Numbered from the stretch's first letter, positions 41,611 through 50,665 are shown. The stretch: DNA of 64,000 nucleotides from CAZFOB01 sp964520325 (GCA_964520325.1 CAZFOB010000003.1:186001-250000); one strand, 5' to 3'. Program-made: numbers and translations. Notes: a model not told the origin generated them from the sequence alone.

Positions 41611-41623
41611 AATGATTATAATC
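41611..41623. promoter_or_regulatory. GntR operator candidate 1 (GntR gene promoter)
   Basis: AATGATTATAATC. On the minus strand it contains a perfect TATAAT (41620-41615), so the operator overlaps the GntR gene's -10 box, 39-51 bases before its ATG. It shares the core GATTATnA with the three other sites (45886-45898, 50494-50506, 50655-50667). Confidence 0.65.
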
Positions 41624-41684
41624 GACCGCCGAGACACGACGCCTTTGGAAGTTTGCTCGACGGCCCGCCGACCGGGTTGCAGCG

Positions 41685-41775
41685 GACCGCCCTTTGCTGG
41701 CGCTGTTGAAGACAATGTCGAGGCGTCCAATCTTCTCGACGTCGTGCGGAGCCGCGCCTCCACACACCTCGTAGG
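41685..41775 (-). pseudogene. Possible relic of a short-chain dehydrogenase
   Basis: On the minus strand the open codons read VEKIGRLDIVFNSASKGRSA, which closely resembles the GRLDIVFNNAG segment of short-chain dehydrogenases/reductases. Nothing else of the enzyme (no TGxxxGIG, no YxxxK) is present in the 250-base gap, so only a fragment remains. It could also be chance. Confidence 0.3.
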
Positions 41776-41823
41776 CGATGCGGTGCTGATGAAGCGTTAC
41801 CTCGAGCTGCCGAAGTCAGCTCG

Positions 41824-43794
41824 TCACTGCACAACCACGCGGACCCTCGCCAGGTTTTGCACCCTGCATAGCCTTGCATCGACATCGCCATCTCGGTGGG
41901 ACGTGATGCGGACCGCCGGGAGGTACGTGCCTGGCTTCTCGAACATGTGAGTGGCGGCCAGTCGAACCGTGGAGAAGGACCCATCGATCTCGTCATGCTT
42001 GAGGGGCCAGCTGCCCGTTCCGTCGAAGTCCCACTCGGCGCTGATGACGGTCCCCATGCCGGCCGGGACCTCTGCGGTGGCCTCGAAGCGGACCGGTTCA
42101 CCCACCTTGACTTCGGCTCGGATGCCGCCGTTGGCTGTTGCCGTCACCACCGGCTGGATGCCCCCTCGCTCCGCCGCCGTCGAGGCCAGGGTGACCTGCC
42201 AGTCGTCGCTCCAGTCGTAGCTAGTGGTAGCTGAGGGCTCTTTGCCGAATTCGACCCACTCGATGAGGTCGAAGACGGCCTGCTGGACAGAGCCCAGGTA
42301 ATCGACGAGACGGGTCGAAAAGTGGCGCGGTCCGGGATCCAAGAACTCCCAGAACGTGGCCGGCATGTGCGACGCGTTGTCGTTCCACCAGAGCCGAAAG
42401 TGATCGTCGAGCCGGTCACCGAAGGTTTCCCGGACCATCTCGTGATACACGGCCCCACCGGCCGGCCAGCATGCGATGTCACGAGTGTTCTGGACGATGA
42501 TTTGCTTCCCCGAGAACTGATTGGTGTACTCGGGACCGACGTTCATGAACAGGTGAGGCGGCCCTTGCGGGTAGATCGGGTGGCCCTCGACCGCCCATTG
42601 GTGTGCCGGGCGATATCTCAGTTCACCACTCAAGTGGTACCGGGGCCAGAAGCACTGGGCGATGTACTTGCGGTTCGAGAGAAGAACCTCGTCGCCGGCG
42701 GCCACGTCTTTCAACCATGAGACATCTGCGCCCGGGCCCGTGACGGCCACCACCACATCGCCGACCGGTACGACACACGTCTCATTGCCCTTCGCCTTGC
42801 CACTGAGAACCTCGATGGCTCCCTCTCCCATCTTGGTCCCACCGTTCTCGAGAACAAGACCAACCGGCGTCTCCGGAGGCGACATTCGGGCAAGGACGGT
42901 GCCCACGCCGCCCTCTTTGGACGCCAGCTCCCCGGCCGTGACCATCCGGAGCACCGAGGCCTTTTCCTCATACACACTGGCGACAATTGCTGGGTCATCG
43001 AATCCCAGATAGCCGGGAACCGACCAAAAGTCTTCGAAGTAACGTCGGTCGGCGTGCATCAATTGGGGGTGCAGGAACCCATGCCCCATCCCTTCGACTT
43101 CGATCGACTCCGTCGCCCCGATCGGAAATCCGCTCCGGTACAGCTCGGCCAACGCCAATCGCTCCTCGCTGTTCAGACCCGCGAACGGATCGCCGCTACC
43201 CCCGACCTGGGTGGCATCGATGATGGCCTCGAGCTTGGGACGAAGCACTCGCAAGGCGTTGAGTGCCACCGGGAAGTCGCTCATCAAGTAGGTATGCGCC
43301 GTCATGAAGGGAACAGTGCCGTCATACACGTCGCCGGCGCGTTCGATGGCGTGCTGCGACCGGAGCCCACCGCCGCTGCCACCGAAGCCGTAGCTGTGGT
43401 GGGGTGGGGCCCCATACATCTCGGCCGCCACTTTCTTGGAGTACCGCGCCGTCTCGGCGTTTGCTCGCCAATGAAGGACGCTTGGGCTGTAGTCACGGGG
43501 GTGAATTTCGGGACCGAGGTGCCCCTGATTCGACTCCGCCAGGTACGCGCCGCAGGCGAAGGCGAGCTCGAGGCTCCGCATACCCATCACCTCGTAGGCA
43601 GTCTTCTCGTTCCCTCCCAACGACCCTTCGAAGAAGTGCAGCAACCGCCCCTCGTAGTTCTCGACCGGAGGGAAATAAAACGAGAATCGAGTATCTGTTC
43701 CCTCGAACCCACCGTGGACGTAGCGGTGGCGCAACGGAGCGTCTCTCCACTCGTCCTCATCGATATAGCCCGGACCAAAGAAGGGATCTGTCAT
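41824..43794 (-). CDS. Alpha/beta-hydrolase (tannase/feruloyl-esterase-like) with C-terminal PKD domain, paralogue 1
   Basis: A 656-aa protein, one of three tandem paralogues. The first about 550 residues form a tannase-like alpha/beta-hydrolase: RHRYVHGGFEGTDTRFSFYF, LAESNQGHLG, a nucleophile elbow YGFGGSGGGLRS (GxSxG, about residue 145), and a probable catalytic-His region LWWNDNASHMPA (about 490). The C-terminal about 110 residues are a PKD-type beta-sandwich (ISAEWDFDGTGSWP, FEKPGTYLPAVRITSHRDG). No signal peptide or membrane helix is visible, which is unusual for a PKD protein. Probably cleaves an ester; the substrate is unknown. Separated from paralogue 2 by 29 bases. Confidence 0.75.
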   Translation of the reverse strand: MTDPFFGPGYIDEDEWRDAPLRHRYVHGGFEGTDTRFSFYFPPVENYEGRLLHFFEGSLGGNEKTAYEVMGMRSLELAFACGAYLAESNQGHLGPEIHPRDYSPSVLHWRANAETARYSKKVAAEMYGAPPHHSYGFGGSGGGLRSQHAIERAGDVYDGTVPFMTAHTYLMSDFPVALNALRVLRPKLEAIIDATQVGGSGDPFAGLNSEERLALAELYRSGFPIGATESIEVEGMGHGFLHPQLMHADRRYFEDFWSVPGYLGFDDPAIVASVYEEKASVLRMVTAGELASKEGGVGTVLARMSPPETPVGLVLENGGTKMGEGAIEVLSGKAKGNETCVVPVGDVVVAVTGPGADVSWLKDVAAGDEVLLSNRKYIAQCFWPRYHLSGELRYRPAHQWAVEGHPIYPQGPPHLFMNVGPEYTNQFSGKQIIVQNTRDIACWPAGGAVYHEMVRETFGDRLDDHFRLWWNDNASHMPATFWEFLDPGPRHFSTRLVDYLGSVQQAVFDLIEWVEFGKEPSATTSYDWSDDWQVTLASTAAERGGIQPVVTATANGGIRAEVKVGEPVRFEATAEVPAGMGTVISAEWDFDGTGSWPLKHDEIDGSFSTVRLAATHMFEKPGTYLPAVRITSHRDGDVDARLCRVQNLARVRVVVQ

Positions 43795-43823
43795 CGCTCG
43801 CTCCTCCCGTGCAGACGATTGCT

Positions 43824-45851
43824 TCAGCTGACGACTACGCGTACACGACCCAGGTTCGGTAACGCTCGGCTTGAGTCGTTCACTTCCCCATCGCGATGCG
43901 AAACGACCCGTACGGCCGGGAAGTACGTGCCCGGCTTGTCGTAGGAGTGCGTCGCCGAAAGGTGAATGGTCTTCGCGGTGCCGTCGAGGCTCTCGTCACG
44001 AACAGGCCACGTTCCGCTGCCGTCGAAGTTCCATTCCGCACTGATGATCGTTCCGGCTCCGTCGGGCACCTCGGCGTTCGCTTCGAACATGACGGTCTCG
44101 CCGGCCTTCACGTCCGCGCGCACGCCACCGTTCGCGGTTGCCGAAACGACCGGCTGGATGCCTTTCCGTTCCTCGACGGTCGGAGCGAGCGTAAGCGCCC
44201 AGTCCTCGCTCCAGTCGTAGCCGGACGTCGGCGGCGGTTCGATCCCGTCCTCTACCCAGGCGACGAGGTCGTGAACGGCTTGGTGAACCGACCCCATGTA
44301 GTCGATGAGAAGGGTCGACGGGTGCGGGTGCTTCGGCGCGATCGCATCCAGGAACGAAGCCGGCAAATGTGAGGCGTTGTCGTTCCACCACAACCGGAAG
44401 TGGTCGTTGAGGCTATCGCCGAAGAACTTGCTGATCTGCTCGTGGTACACGGCACCTCCCGACGGCCAGCAGCCGATGTCGAGCGCGTTCTGCACGAGGA
44501 TCATCTTTCCGGAGAACTCGTACGTGTAGTCCGGGCCCATGTTCATGAATTTGTGGTGTGGGCGCTGCGGGTAGATGGGCTTCCCGTCGACCGTCCAGTG
44601 ATGGTTCGGGCGGTACTTCGTTTCGTCACCCATGTGGTGACGCGACCAGAAGCATTGCGCCAGATTCTTGCGGTTAGAAATGAAGATCTCGTCCCCCGGC
44701 TTGACGCCGGCGAACAACCGCGCGTCACCACCGGGCCCGGTGACCGCGATGATCACGTCGCCGACTGCTCCGTCGCACGACAGCTCCCGGCCCGCCGCTT
44801 CGCCGGTGACGACCTGCAGCGTCGCACCCCGTGCGGAGGATGTATCCGGAAGGTCGACGACGACAACATTCGCCGAAATGACGCCGACCGCCATCGCTCG
44901 AAAGACCGCGCTGCCGAGCTCGTCGGCGCGCGCCATGAGCTCCTCGGGTGTAGGGATTGCTTGAACGACGACCTTCTGTTCGTAGATCTCCGCGGACAAC
45001 TTGGGGTCGTCGGCCCCCAGGTAGCCGGGGACGTTCCAGAAGTCCTCGAAATATTCCGGGTCGACCTCGGTCATCTCCGGCTGGAGCCAGCACATGACAC
45101 CTTCGATCTCGAGAGGGAACTCGAGTGAGAGCTCTCCACGTCGCGCGAATCCTGCTCGGTAAAGCTCGACCAATGCTTCAGTCTGTTCGTTGTCGAGTCC
45201 GGCAAAAGGATTGCCGCTCCCGCCGACGGCCGTTGCATCAATGATCTCTTTCACTTTCGGCTTCAACAGTCGGAGCGCGTTGACCGCAATCGGAAAGTCG
45301 CTCATGAGGTAGTGGTGCGCGTGCATGAAGGGCACGCACCCGTCGTAAAGGTCACCGGCTCGCTCGATCGCGTGCACCGAACGGAGCGCGCCCCCGCTGC
45401 CGCCGAAAACGTAACTGTGATGGGGAGCCGATCCGTACATGTCGGCGGCAACCTGTTGTGAGTACCGTGCGCTCGCCGCGCTTGCGCGCCAATGCAGGAT
45501 GCTCGGGTCACCCTTGAGCCCGGTGTAGTCGAGGCCGAGGTGCCCCTGGTTGGACTCGACCAGATACGCACCGAGCCCGAACGCGAGATCCAGACCCGCA
45601 AACCCGATGGGACCTACGGCGGTGTTCTCGTTCCCACCAAGGCCTCCCTCGAGGGTGTGCAGCAGGCGCCCGCTCCACTGTTCGGCCGGCGGGAAATAGA
45701 ACGAGAAGCGCGTATCCGTGCTTTCGAATCCGCCGTGGACGTAGCGATGGCGCAATGGCTCGTCTCGCCATTCGTCGACGTCGATGTACGCCGGACCGAA
45801 GAACGAATCTCCGACGTCCCCGCTCTTCGAGCGAACCTCAGATTTCGCCAC
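43824..45851 (-). CDS. Alpha/beta-hydrolase with C-terminal PKD domain, paralogue 2
   Basis: A 675-aa protein with the same layout as its neighbours: RHRYVHGGFESTDTRFSFYF, YLVESNQGHLGLDYTGLKGD, nucleophile elbow YVFGGSGGALRS (about residue 160), SNRKNLAQCFWSRHHMGDE, LWWNDNASHLPASF and a PKD tail (IISAEWNFDGSGTWP, YDKPGTYFPAVRVVSHRDG). First gene of its unit, preceded by a candidate promoter TTGACC-17-TACGAT (45921-45893) with an overlapping GntR-type operator. No export signal is visible. Confidence 0.75.
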   Translation of the reverse strand: MAKSEVRSKSGDVGDSFFGPAYIDVDEWRDEPLRHRYVHGGFESTDTRFSFYFPPAEQWSGRLLHTLEGGLGGNENTAVGPIGFAGLDLAFGLGAYLVESNQGHLGLDYTGLKGDPSILHWRASAASARYSQQVAADMYGSAPHHSYVFGGSGGALRSVHAIERAGDLYDGCVPFMHAHHYLMSDFPIAVNALRLLKPKVKEIIDATAVGGSGNPFAGLDNEQTEALVELYRAGFARRGELSLEFPLEIEGVMCWLQPEMTEVDPEYFEDFWNVPGYLGADDPKLSAEIYEQKVVVQAIPTPEELMARADELGSAVFRAMAVGVISANVVVVDLPDTSSARGATLQVVTGEAAGRELSCDGAVGDVIIAVTGPGGDARLFAGVKPGDEIFISNRKNLAQCFWSRHHMGDETKYRPNHHWTVDGKPIYPQRPHHKFMNMGPDYTYEFSGKMILVQNALDIGCWPSGGAVYHEQISKFFGDSLNDHFRLWWNDNASHLPASFLDAIAPKHPHPSTLLIDYMGSVHQAVHDLVAWVEDGIEPPPTSGYDWSEDWALTLAPTVEERKGIQPVVSATANGGVRADVKAGETVMFEANAEVPDGAGTIISAEWNFDGSGTWPVRDESLDGTAKTIHLSATHSYDKPGTYFPAVRVVSHRDGEVNDSSRALPNLGRVRVVVS

Positions 45852-45885
45852 AGAGCCCTCCCGGAATCCTGATGTGACAATCGTA

Positions 45886-45898
45886 CGTGATAATCGTA
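45886..45898. promoter_or_regulatory. GntR operator candidate 2 (hydrolase promoter)
   Basis: On the minus strand TACGATTATCACG, matching the GATTATnA core of the other three sites. It overlaps the -10 box TACGAT (45898-45893) of a promoter whose -35 is TTGACC (45921-45916, 17-base spacer). Nearby are a direct repeat of AATCGTACGT (45879-45888 and 45892-45901) and a GATAAT...ATTATC inverted repeat (45889-45910), so several binding half-sites may be stacked here. Confidence 0.65.
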
Positions 45899-45955
45899 CG
45901 TATCATTATCCTAGCGGTCAAGGTCGCGGCCCGCCCCCGTCTGCGCTCACGCTGC

Positions 45956-46339
45956 TCAGTTCGTGCGCTTGAAGCGGACGATGATCTCCCCGCGTGGTCC
46001 CGTGCGGTGCATGTCGTCACGGAAGGCGTAGGTCTTCCCGTTTTCCATCCCGCTGAGATCGACGTTGGTCTGCCCGCCCTTCTCGACGCGCGTAAACACG
46101 CGTAGGGCCGTGATGACGAATCCACGGTCGGCTCCGGTTCTGTTCCTGACCTCGATCGTCCCGGCGGGCCCCGAAACCGTGATCCGCTCGGGCGCGGCGA
46201 TGGCCGTGTTGTCTTGCTGCCCCACGTACTGAACGACCTTCGTCCAGCGTTCATACGGATACTTCAGGGTGAATTGACCGCAACTCATCGCGAGCATTGC
46301 GGTGATCACAAGCGCGGCGCGTAGATACCGCTGCGTCAT
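45956..46339 (-). CDS. Small lipoprotein-like protein, cupredoxin-like fold possible
   Basis: A 127-aa protein with an export signal (residues 1-20, RAALVITAMLAMSCGQ; the Cys at 20 is preceded by a weak lipobox AMS). The body reads ITVSGPAGTIEVRNRTGADR then GFVITALRVFTRVEKGGQTN and AFRDDMHRTGPRGEIIVRF, a beta-sandwich pattern similar to EfeO/cupredoxin-like domains but with no clear copper-ligand set. It starts two bases after the stop of hydrolase paralogue 3 and is therefore in the CaiB-HpcH-hydrolase operon. Role unknown. Confidence 0.65.
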   Translation of the reverse strand: MTQRYLRAALVITAMLAMSCGQFTLKYPYERWTKVVQYVGQQDNTAIAAPERITVSGPAGTIEVRNRTGADRGFVITALRVFTRVEKGGQTNVDLSGMENGKTYAFRDDMHRTGPRGEIIVRFKRTN

Positions 46340-46341
46340 GC

Positions 46342-48327
46342 TCAGCGCACCACGACCCGCACACGACCGAGATTCGGAATCCTCCCCATGGGGGCATCCG
46401 GATCGCCGGCTCGGTGCGATGTCACACGGACGGCAGGGAAGTAGGTGCCAGGCGCGTCAAATGAATGTTTGGCGGACAGGTTGAGGTTTGCGGAGGAGCC
46501 GTCGATGCCGTCCACCCGGACGGGCCACGTTCCGGTCCCGTCGAAGTCCCATTCCGCGCTGATGATGTTTCCAGCAGCCGGCGGCACTTTCGCCGTGGCG
46601 TCGAATTGCACCGGCTCGCCGACCTTGACGTCGGCCCGCACGGCACCGTTCACCGTTGCCGTCACTACGGGTTGGATGCCTCGTCGCTCCTCTGCGGCTG
46701 TTGCGAGCGTGACGTTGCTGTCGCCGTTGTAGTCGTAACCGGTCGTCGCGGGCGGACTCGACCCGTTCTCAACCCAGTCGATGACGTCGAGGATCGCTTG
46801 ATGGACGAGTCCCGTGTAGTCAACCGAGCGGGCAGACATCGCCGGCGGTTGCATCGAAGCCGGCATGTGGGTGGCGTTGTCCGTCCACCACAGCCGGAAG
46901 TTTTCATCGATGGCGTCCCCGAGAGTTGCGCGCAGGCGGTCATGGTAACGCGCTCCACCGCAAGGCCAGGCTCCACGGTCAAGGGTGTTCATGATCGCGA
47001 TCATCTTTCCCTTGAACTGGTACTTGTAGCGGCCGTGCAATGACTCCGCGATGTTGAACCGTGGACGCTGCGGATAGATCGTTCGTCCATCGACGCGGTG
47101 CTGTCGTTGCTCGGGAAAGTCCTCGACCTGGTGTCGGTCGTAGTGACAGAACGCGATGTACTTGCGGTTGGAGATGGAGAGCACGTCGCCGGGCGCGACG
47201 TCCTCGAAGAGTTGCCCCGTCGAGTCGCCGACCAGCACGTCCCCGGCCATTCCGGGGCAGTAGACCTCTCTCCCGGCCGCGCTTCCGGTTTTGACCGTTA
47301 TCGTTGCGCCCGTCAGTCCTTCTGCATCTATTCCGTCTCCGTCGACCACGACCCCGATCGCACGTGCCGGAGGCGCCATCATTGCCACCAAGGCTGCACG
47401 GCTCGTGGACGGGTCTTCAGGCTGCAGGTCGGCTTGGGCTGTGGATGCAACTTCCCCGGCCGTCACGACTCGACGAACTGCGACCTCATGTTCGAAGACA
47501 CCCATCTCTTCGGCTGCTCGATCTGCACCTGCGTATCCAGGAACGGACCAGAAGTCCTCGAAGAAGCCGGGATCCGCCTCGGTCAGTTTGGGGGCATCCA
47601 GCGAGGTCCAGACGAAGTGCGCCTCGAGGGGATCCTCCAACCAAGCGCCATGCGGGAATCCGCTGCGATACAGCGCAGCCAGGGCGTGCCGTTGTTCGGT
47701 GTTCAGTCCTGCGAACGGATCGCCGCTACCGCCCACGTCAACTGCATCCGCGACGCCAGCCATCTTCTCACCGAGAAGCCGGATCACATTGAGTTGATTG
47801 GAGAAGAGCTCCAAGGTCATTTGATGCGGGAACATGAATGGGACCGCGCCGTCCCAAACTTCGCCGCCATTCTCTAAGCAGAGGATCGACCGGATTCCGC
47901 CGCCGCTGCCTCCGAAGACGTAGCTGTGATGTGGCGCCGATCCGTACATCTCTGCGGCAAGTTCCTTCGAGAACCGCGCCGATTGGGCGCTCGCTCGCCA
48001 ACCGAGCACCGACGGGTCACCACGCAATCCCGAGAACTCCGTGCCGGCGAAGTGCCCTTGGTTGGACTCGACGAGGTACGCGCCGGCCGCAAGAGCAAGG
48101 TCGAGCCCTCCGAAGCCCAGGGGGCCGATCGCGGTGTTCTCGCTCCCTCCCCATCCACCTTCCAATGTCTGTAACAGCCGGCCTTCGTACTGCTCTTTCG
48201 GTGGGAAGTAAAAGGAGAATCGGGTGTCCGTGTCCTCGAAGCCGCCGTGCACGTATCGGTGCCGAACGGGCTCGTCCCGCCACTCATCGATGTCGACAAT
48301 CGCTTGCCCGAAGAACGAATCTTCCAT
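46342..48327 (-). CDS. Alpha/beta-hydrolase with C-terminal PKD domain, paralogue 3
   Basis: A 661-aa protein, more diverged than the other two paralogues but with the same blocks: RHRYVHGGFEDTDTRFSFYF, YLVESNQGHFAGTEFSGLRG, nucleophile elbow YVFGGSGGGIRS (about residue 155), SNRKYIAFCHYDRHQVED, LWWTDNATHMPAS and a PKD tail (IISAEWDFDGTGTWP, FDAPGTYFPAVRVTSHRAG). Start ATG 48327 behind a GGGGGG ribosome-binding site; ATG 48363 would overlap the upstream lyase gene. Third gene of the operon CaiB - HpcH/CitE - hydrolase - lipoprotein. Confidence 0.75.
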   Translation of the reverse strand: MEDSFFGQAIVDIDEWRDEPVRHRYVHGGFEDTDTRFSFYFPPKEQYEGRLLQTLEGGWGGSENTAIGPLGFGGLDLALAAGAYLVESNQGHFAGTEFSGLRGDPSVLGWRASAQSARFSKELAAEMYGSAPHHSYVFGGSGGGIRSILCLENGGEVWDGAVPFMFPHQMTLELFSNQLNVIRLLGEKMAGVADAVDVGGSGDPFAGLNTEQRHALAALYRSGFPHGAWLEDPLEAHFVWTSLDAPKLTEADPGFFEDFWSVPGYAGADRAAEEMGVFEHEVAVRRVVTAGEVASTAQADLQPEDPSTSRAALVAMMAPPARAIGVVVDGDGIDAEGLTGATITVKTGSAAGREVYCPGMAGDVLVGDSTGQLFEDVAPGDVLSISNRKYIAFCHYDRHQVEDFPEQRQHRVDGRTIYPQRPRFNIAESLHGRYKYQFKGKMIAIMNTLDRGAWPCGGARYHDRLRATLGDAIDENFRLWWTDNATHMPASMQPPAMSARSVDYTGLVHQAILDVIDWVENGSSPPATTGYDYNGDSNVTLATAAEERRGIQPVVTATVNGAVRADVKVGEPVQFDATAKVPPAAGNIISAEWDFDGTGTWPVRVDGIDGSSANLNLSAKHSFDAPGTYFPAVRVTSHRAGDPDAPMGRIPNLGRVRVVVR

Positions 48328-48340
48328 CTCATCCCCCCGT

Positions 48341-49258
48341 TTAGCTTCGGTTTGCTTCTCCATCTCCAGCGGCGGACCCACCGACGCGACTGAGAATCGC
48401 TTGGGCTTCCTTGTACTGGTGCAACAAAAGTGTTTCTCCGTCTTCGAGCTGCACTGCCGGCTTTCCCTCCGCGACGGCTGCTTCGTACGCTGTGACGACT
48501 GTCGTTGCATGCGCGACGTTGGCCTCCGATGGCGAGAACGTCTCGTTGATGATTGCTACATGAGGCGGATAGAAGGCACAGGCGCCGGTAAAGCCGAGCC
48601 GACGTTCACCCTGCACTCGTCGGCGGATCTCATCGAGATCTTTGATGTTGGGGGCGAACGCGATTCCGAGAACCGCGACGCCATGAGCAACGCCGGCCAG
48701 GATTGTGCGCACCTTGGGATAGACGAAGCCAGGGTTCAGCGATCCGTCCGGCTCGTACAACGACATGCGAGCGTCAACGTGGAGGTCGCCGGGGCCGAAT
48801 GTCGAGGCCACAACGTTGCCGTGCGCGAAGATCCGTTCGGCATTGAGGACGCCCTTTGCAGATTCGATGCTCGCGACGAGCTCGGGAGATGTCCCATGCG
48901 ACTCGCAGAGCTCAACGACGGCCTCGACGTCCTCGACATCATCGACCTTCGGATACATCACGGTCTTGGCGCCCGCCTCGGCGAACGCAATCAGGTCGTC
49001 GCGACCCCACTGAGTGTCAAGGCCGTTTGACCTGGGGACGATCATGGCGCCGTTGAAGTATTCCGGCTTCGACAAGTACTCGACGACGCGATCCCTCGCG
49101 AGCTCTTTGTCTTGCGGCGCAACGGCGTCCTCGAGATCGAGGATGAAAGCGTCGGCCGGAATCAACGGCACTTTGGCCCACTTGCGATCGTCCATGATCG
49201 GACACTCGAACAGGCACCTGACTCGGCCCCAGGCAGGTGACCGGAAGGCCTCAGTCAT
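48341..49258 (-). CDS. HpcH/HpaI aldolase/citrate lyase beta-subunit (CitE-like) family protein
   Basis: A 305-aa TIM-barrel lyase. Signature segments: RCLFECPIMDDRKW, ADAFILDLEDAVAPQDKELAR (metal-binding acidic cluster), MIVPRSNGLDTQWG, MYPKVDDVEDVEAV, LVASIESAKGVLNAERI (metal Glu) and VASTFGPGDLHVDA. Family members cleave beta-hydroxyacyl-CoA thioesters such as malyl- or citramalyl-CoA. With the adjacent CaiB-type CoA-transferase it can form a two-step 'activate, then cleave' module. Start ATG 49258; longer frames lie within the CoA-transferase gene. Confidence 0.85.
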   Translation of the reverse strand: MTEAFRSPAWGRVRCLFECPIMDDRKWAKVPLIPADAFILDLEDAVAPQDKELARDRVVEYLSKPEYFNGAMIVPRSNGLDTQWGRDDLIAFAEAGAKTVMYPKVDDVEDVEAVVELCESHGTSPELVASIESAKGVLNAERIFAHGNVVASTFGPGDLHVDARMSLYEPDGSLNPGFVYPKVRTILAGVAHGVAVLGIAFAPNIKDLDEIRRRVQGERRLGFTGACAFYPPHVAIINETFSPSEANVAHATTVVTAYEAAVAEGKPAVQLEDGETLLLHQYKEAQAILSRVGGSAAGDGEANRS

Positions 49259-49268
49259 CGCCGCCGAC

Positions 49269-50486
49269 TCAGATCGTTCCGTCGGCGCGAAGAGCCGAAA
49301 CTTCGTCTTCGCCCAGACCGAGAAACTTGCGGTAGACGAGCTCGTTGTCCTCACCGAGTGACGGTCCGGCGCGCCAAACATGGCCGCCGTGGTTCGCGAG
49401 CTTCGGTATGACTCCCTGCATGCGAACATCGCCGAGCTCGTCGTCGTGCACTGTGATGACGTCGCCGCGCTCGGCGTAGGTGGGGTCGTTCGCGATGTCG
49501 GCCATCGTGAAGATCTTCGATGCAACGACCTCCGCGGCCCGCATGGCAGCGACGGCATCGTGGGTCGTACGCTGCCGTACCCAGTCACGAAGTAAGGTGT
49601 CCAGATGTTCTCGTCGGGCCTGCTGCTGATCGACTGTTTCGTAGTCCTCGGGTGGTTCGCTTAGAAGCGCCGCGACCTTTCGTACGGACTTGGGTGTCCC
49701 ACTCGTCACCGTGATCCATTCGCCTTCAGAAGATTGGTAGCTGTTGATCACCGCAGCCGGGGAGATGGGGAGCGAATTGCCAGCTCTGGTCGGTACGACG
49801 CCGAGCTGGTCGTGCACGATGACCTGCCACTCGATGAGCCGGTACAGGGTCTCGAACAGCGCCAAGTCGATCCATTCGCCGTCGAAGTTGGGATCTGCTG
49901 CCCGACGATGAAGAGCAGCGCCCACGGCGAAAGCGCCCATCAAGCCGGTAAGGGAGTCGCCGTGCGAGAAACCTGTGTGTAACGGCGGTCCGTCGGGAAA
50001 GCCGGTGATCTGGACCACTCCACTCATTGCCTCGCCGACCTTGCCGAATCCGGGTTCGTTCCGCAGCGCCGTATCGGTTCCGTAGCCTGAGATCTGGAGC
50101 ATGATGAGCCGCTCGTTCATTTCGTGCAGTGACGGCCAGTCGAGCCCCCAACCCTCGAGGGTGTTCGGGCGGAAGCTGGTGATTACTACGTCCGCCCAAG
50201 CTGCGAGGCGGCGGGCGATCTCTTGACCCTTCGGCGTCCGCAAGTCCAGCGTCACCGATCGCTTGTTGCGTGCGGACACTTTCCACCAGAGGTAGGTGCC
50301 GTCCTTGGCGACTCCGGTGACTCGCTGCGGATCACCGTGGATCGGGTCCTCGACATGAACCACGTCCGCGCCGAAGTCGGCGAGGAAACTCGCAGCCATC
50401 GGCGCGGCGATGAGCTGTGCCAGCTCGACGACCTTGAGCCCGCTGAACGCCGCCCCTTGGCCAAGTGGCCCAAGTCGCTCAGTCAT
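49269..50486 (-). CDS. CaiB/BaiF family (class III) CoA-transferase
   Basis: A 405-aa class III CoA-transferase that moves CoA between carboxylic acids. Family blocks: GLKVVELAQLIAAPMAASFLADFGADVVHVEDP, SARNKRSVTLDLRTPKGQEI, VVITSFRPNTLEGWGLDWPSLHEMN, and the catalytic-Asp region TGFSHGDSLTGLMGAFAV. First gene of the minus-strand operon. Its ATG (50486) lies only 8 bases from a 13-bp perfect palindrome (50494-50506), and the candidate -10 (GATAAT, 50503-50498) implies a very short or absent leader. Confidence 0.88.
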   Translation of the reverse strand: MTERLGPLGQGAAFSGLKVVELAQLIAAPMAASFLADFGADVVHVEDPIHGDPQRVTGVAKDGTYLWWKVSARNKRSVTLDLRTPKGQEIARRLAAWADVVITSFRPNTLEGWGLDWPSLHEMNERLIMLQISGYGTDTALRNEPGFGKVGEAMSGVVQITGFPDGPPLHTGFSHGDSLTGLMGAFAVGAALHRRAADPNFDGEWIDLALFETLYRLIEWQVIVHDQLGVVPTRAGNSLPISPAAVINSYQSSEGEWITVTSGTPKSVRKVAALLSEPPEDYETVDQQQARREHLDTLLRDWVRQRTTHDAVAAMRAAEVVASKIFTMADIANDPTYAERGDVITVHDDELGDVRMQGVIPKLANHGGHVWRAGPSLGEDNELVYRKFLGLGEDEVSALRADGTI

Positions 50487-50493
50487 CCGGTGA

Positions 50494-50506
50494 TATGATT
50501 ATCATA
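50494..50506. promoter_or_regulatory. GntR operator candidate 3, perfect palindrome TATGATTATCATA
   Basis: TATGAT-T-ATCATA, perfectly symmetric about its central base, 8 bases upstream of the CoA-transferase ATG. It overlaps a minus-strand -10 GATAAT (50503-50498) whose -35 would be TGGACA (50525-50520, 16-base spacer). It shares TGATATGATTAT with site 4 on the other side of the divergent region. Confidence 0.7.
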
Positions 50507-50636
50507 GATGTGGCTTCATTGTCCAGGCTCGGATCCCGCTGGCCGCCATCACCGGCATGTCGTTGTTGATGACGAGCGGGTAGCCGAGCAGCGAGTCCGG
50601 CGTTCCCGTCTGGATTGAGACCAACCACGAGTCGGC

Positions 50637-50665
50637 TTGACACGCAACCTTTGATATGATTATAA
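50637..50665 (+). promoter_or_regulatory. Sigma-70-type promoter of the ABC-importer operon
   Basis: TTGACA (50637-50642), a 17-base spacer, then TTATAA (50660-50665): near-consensus. It points toward the substrate-binding protein gene at 50768 and leaves a leader of about 95 bases. The operator candidate at 50655-50667 covers its -10 box. Confidence 0.7.
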
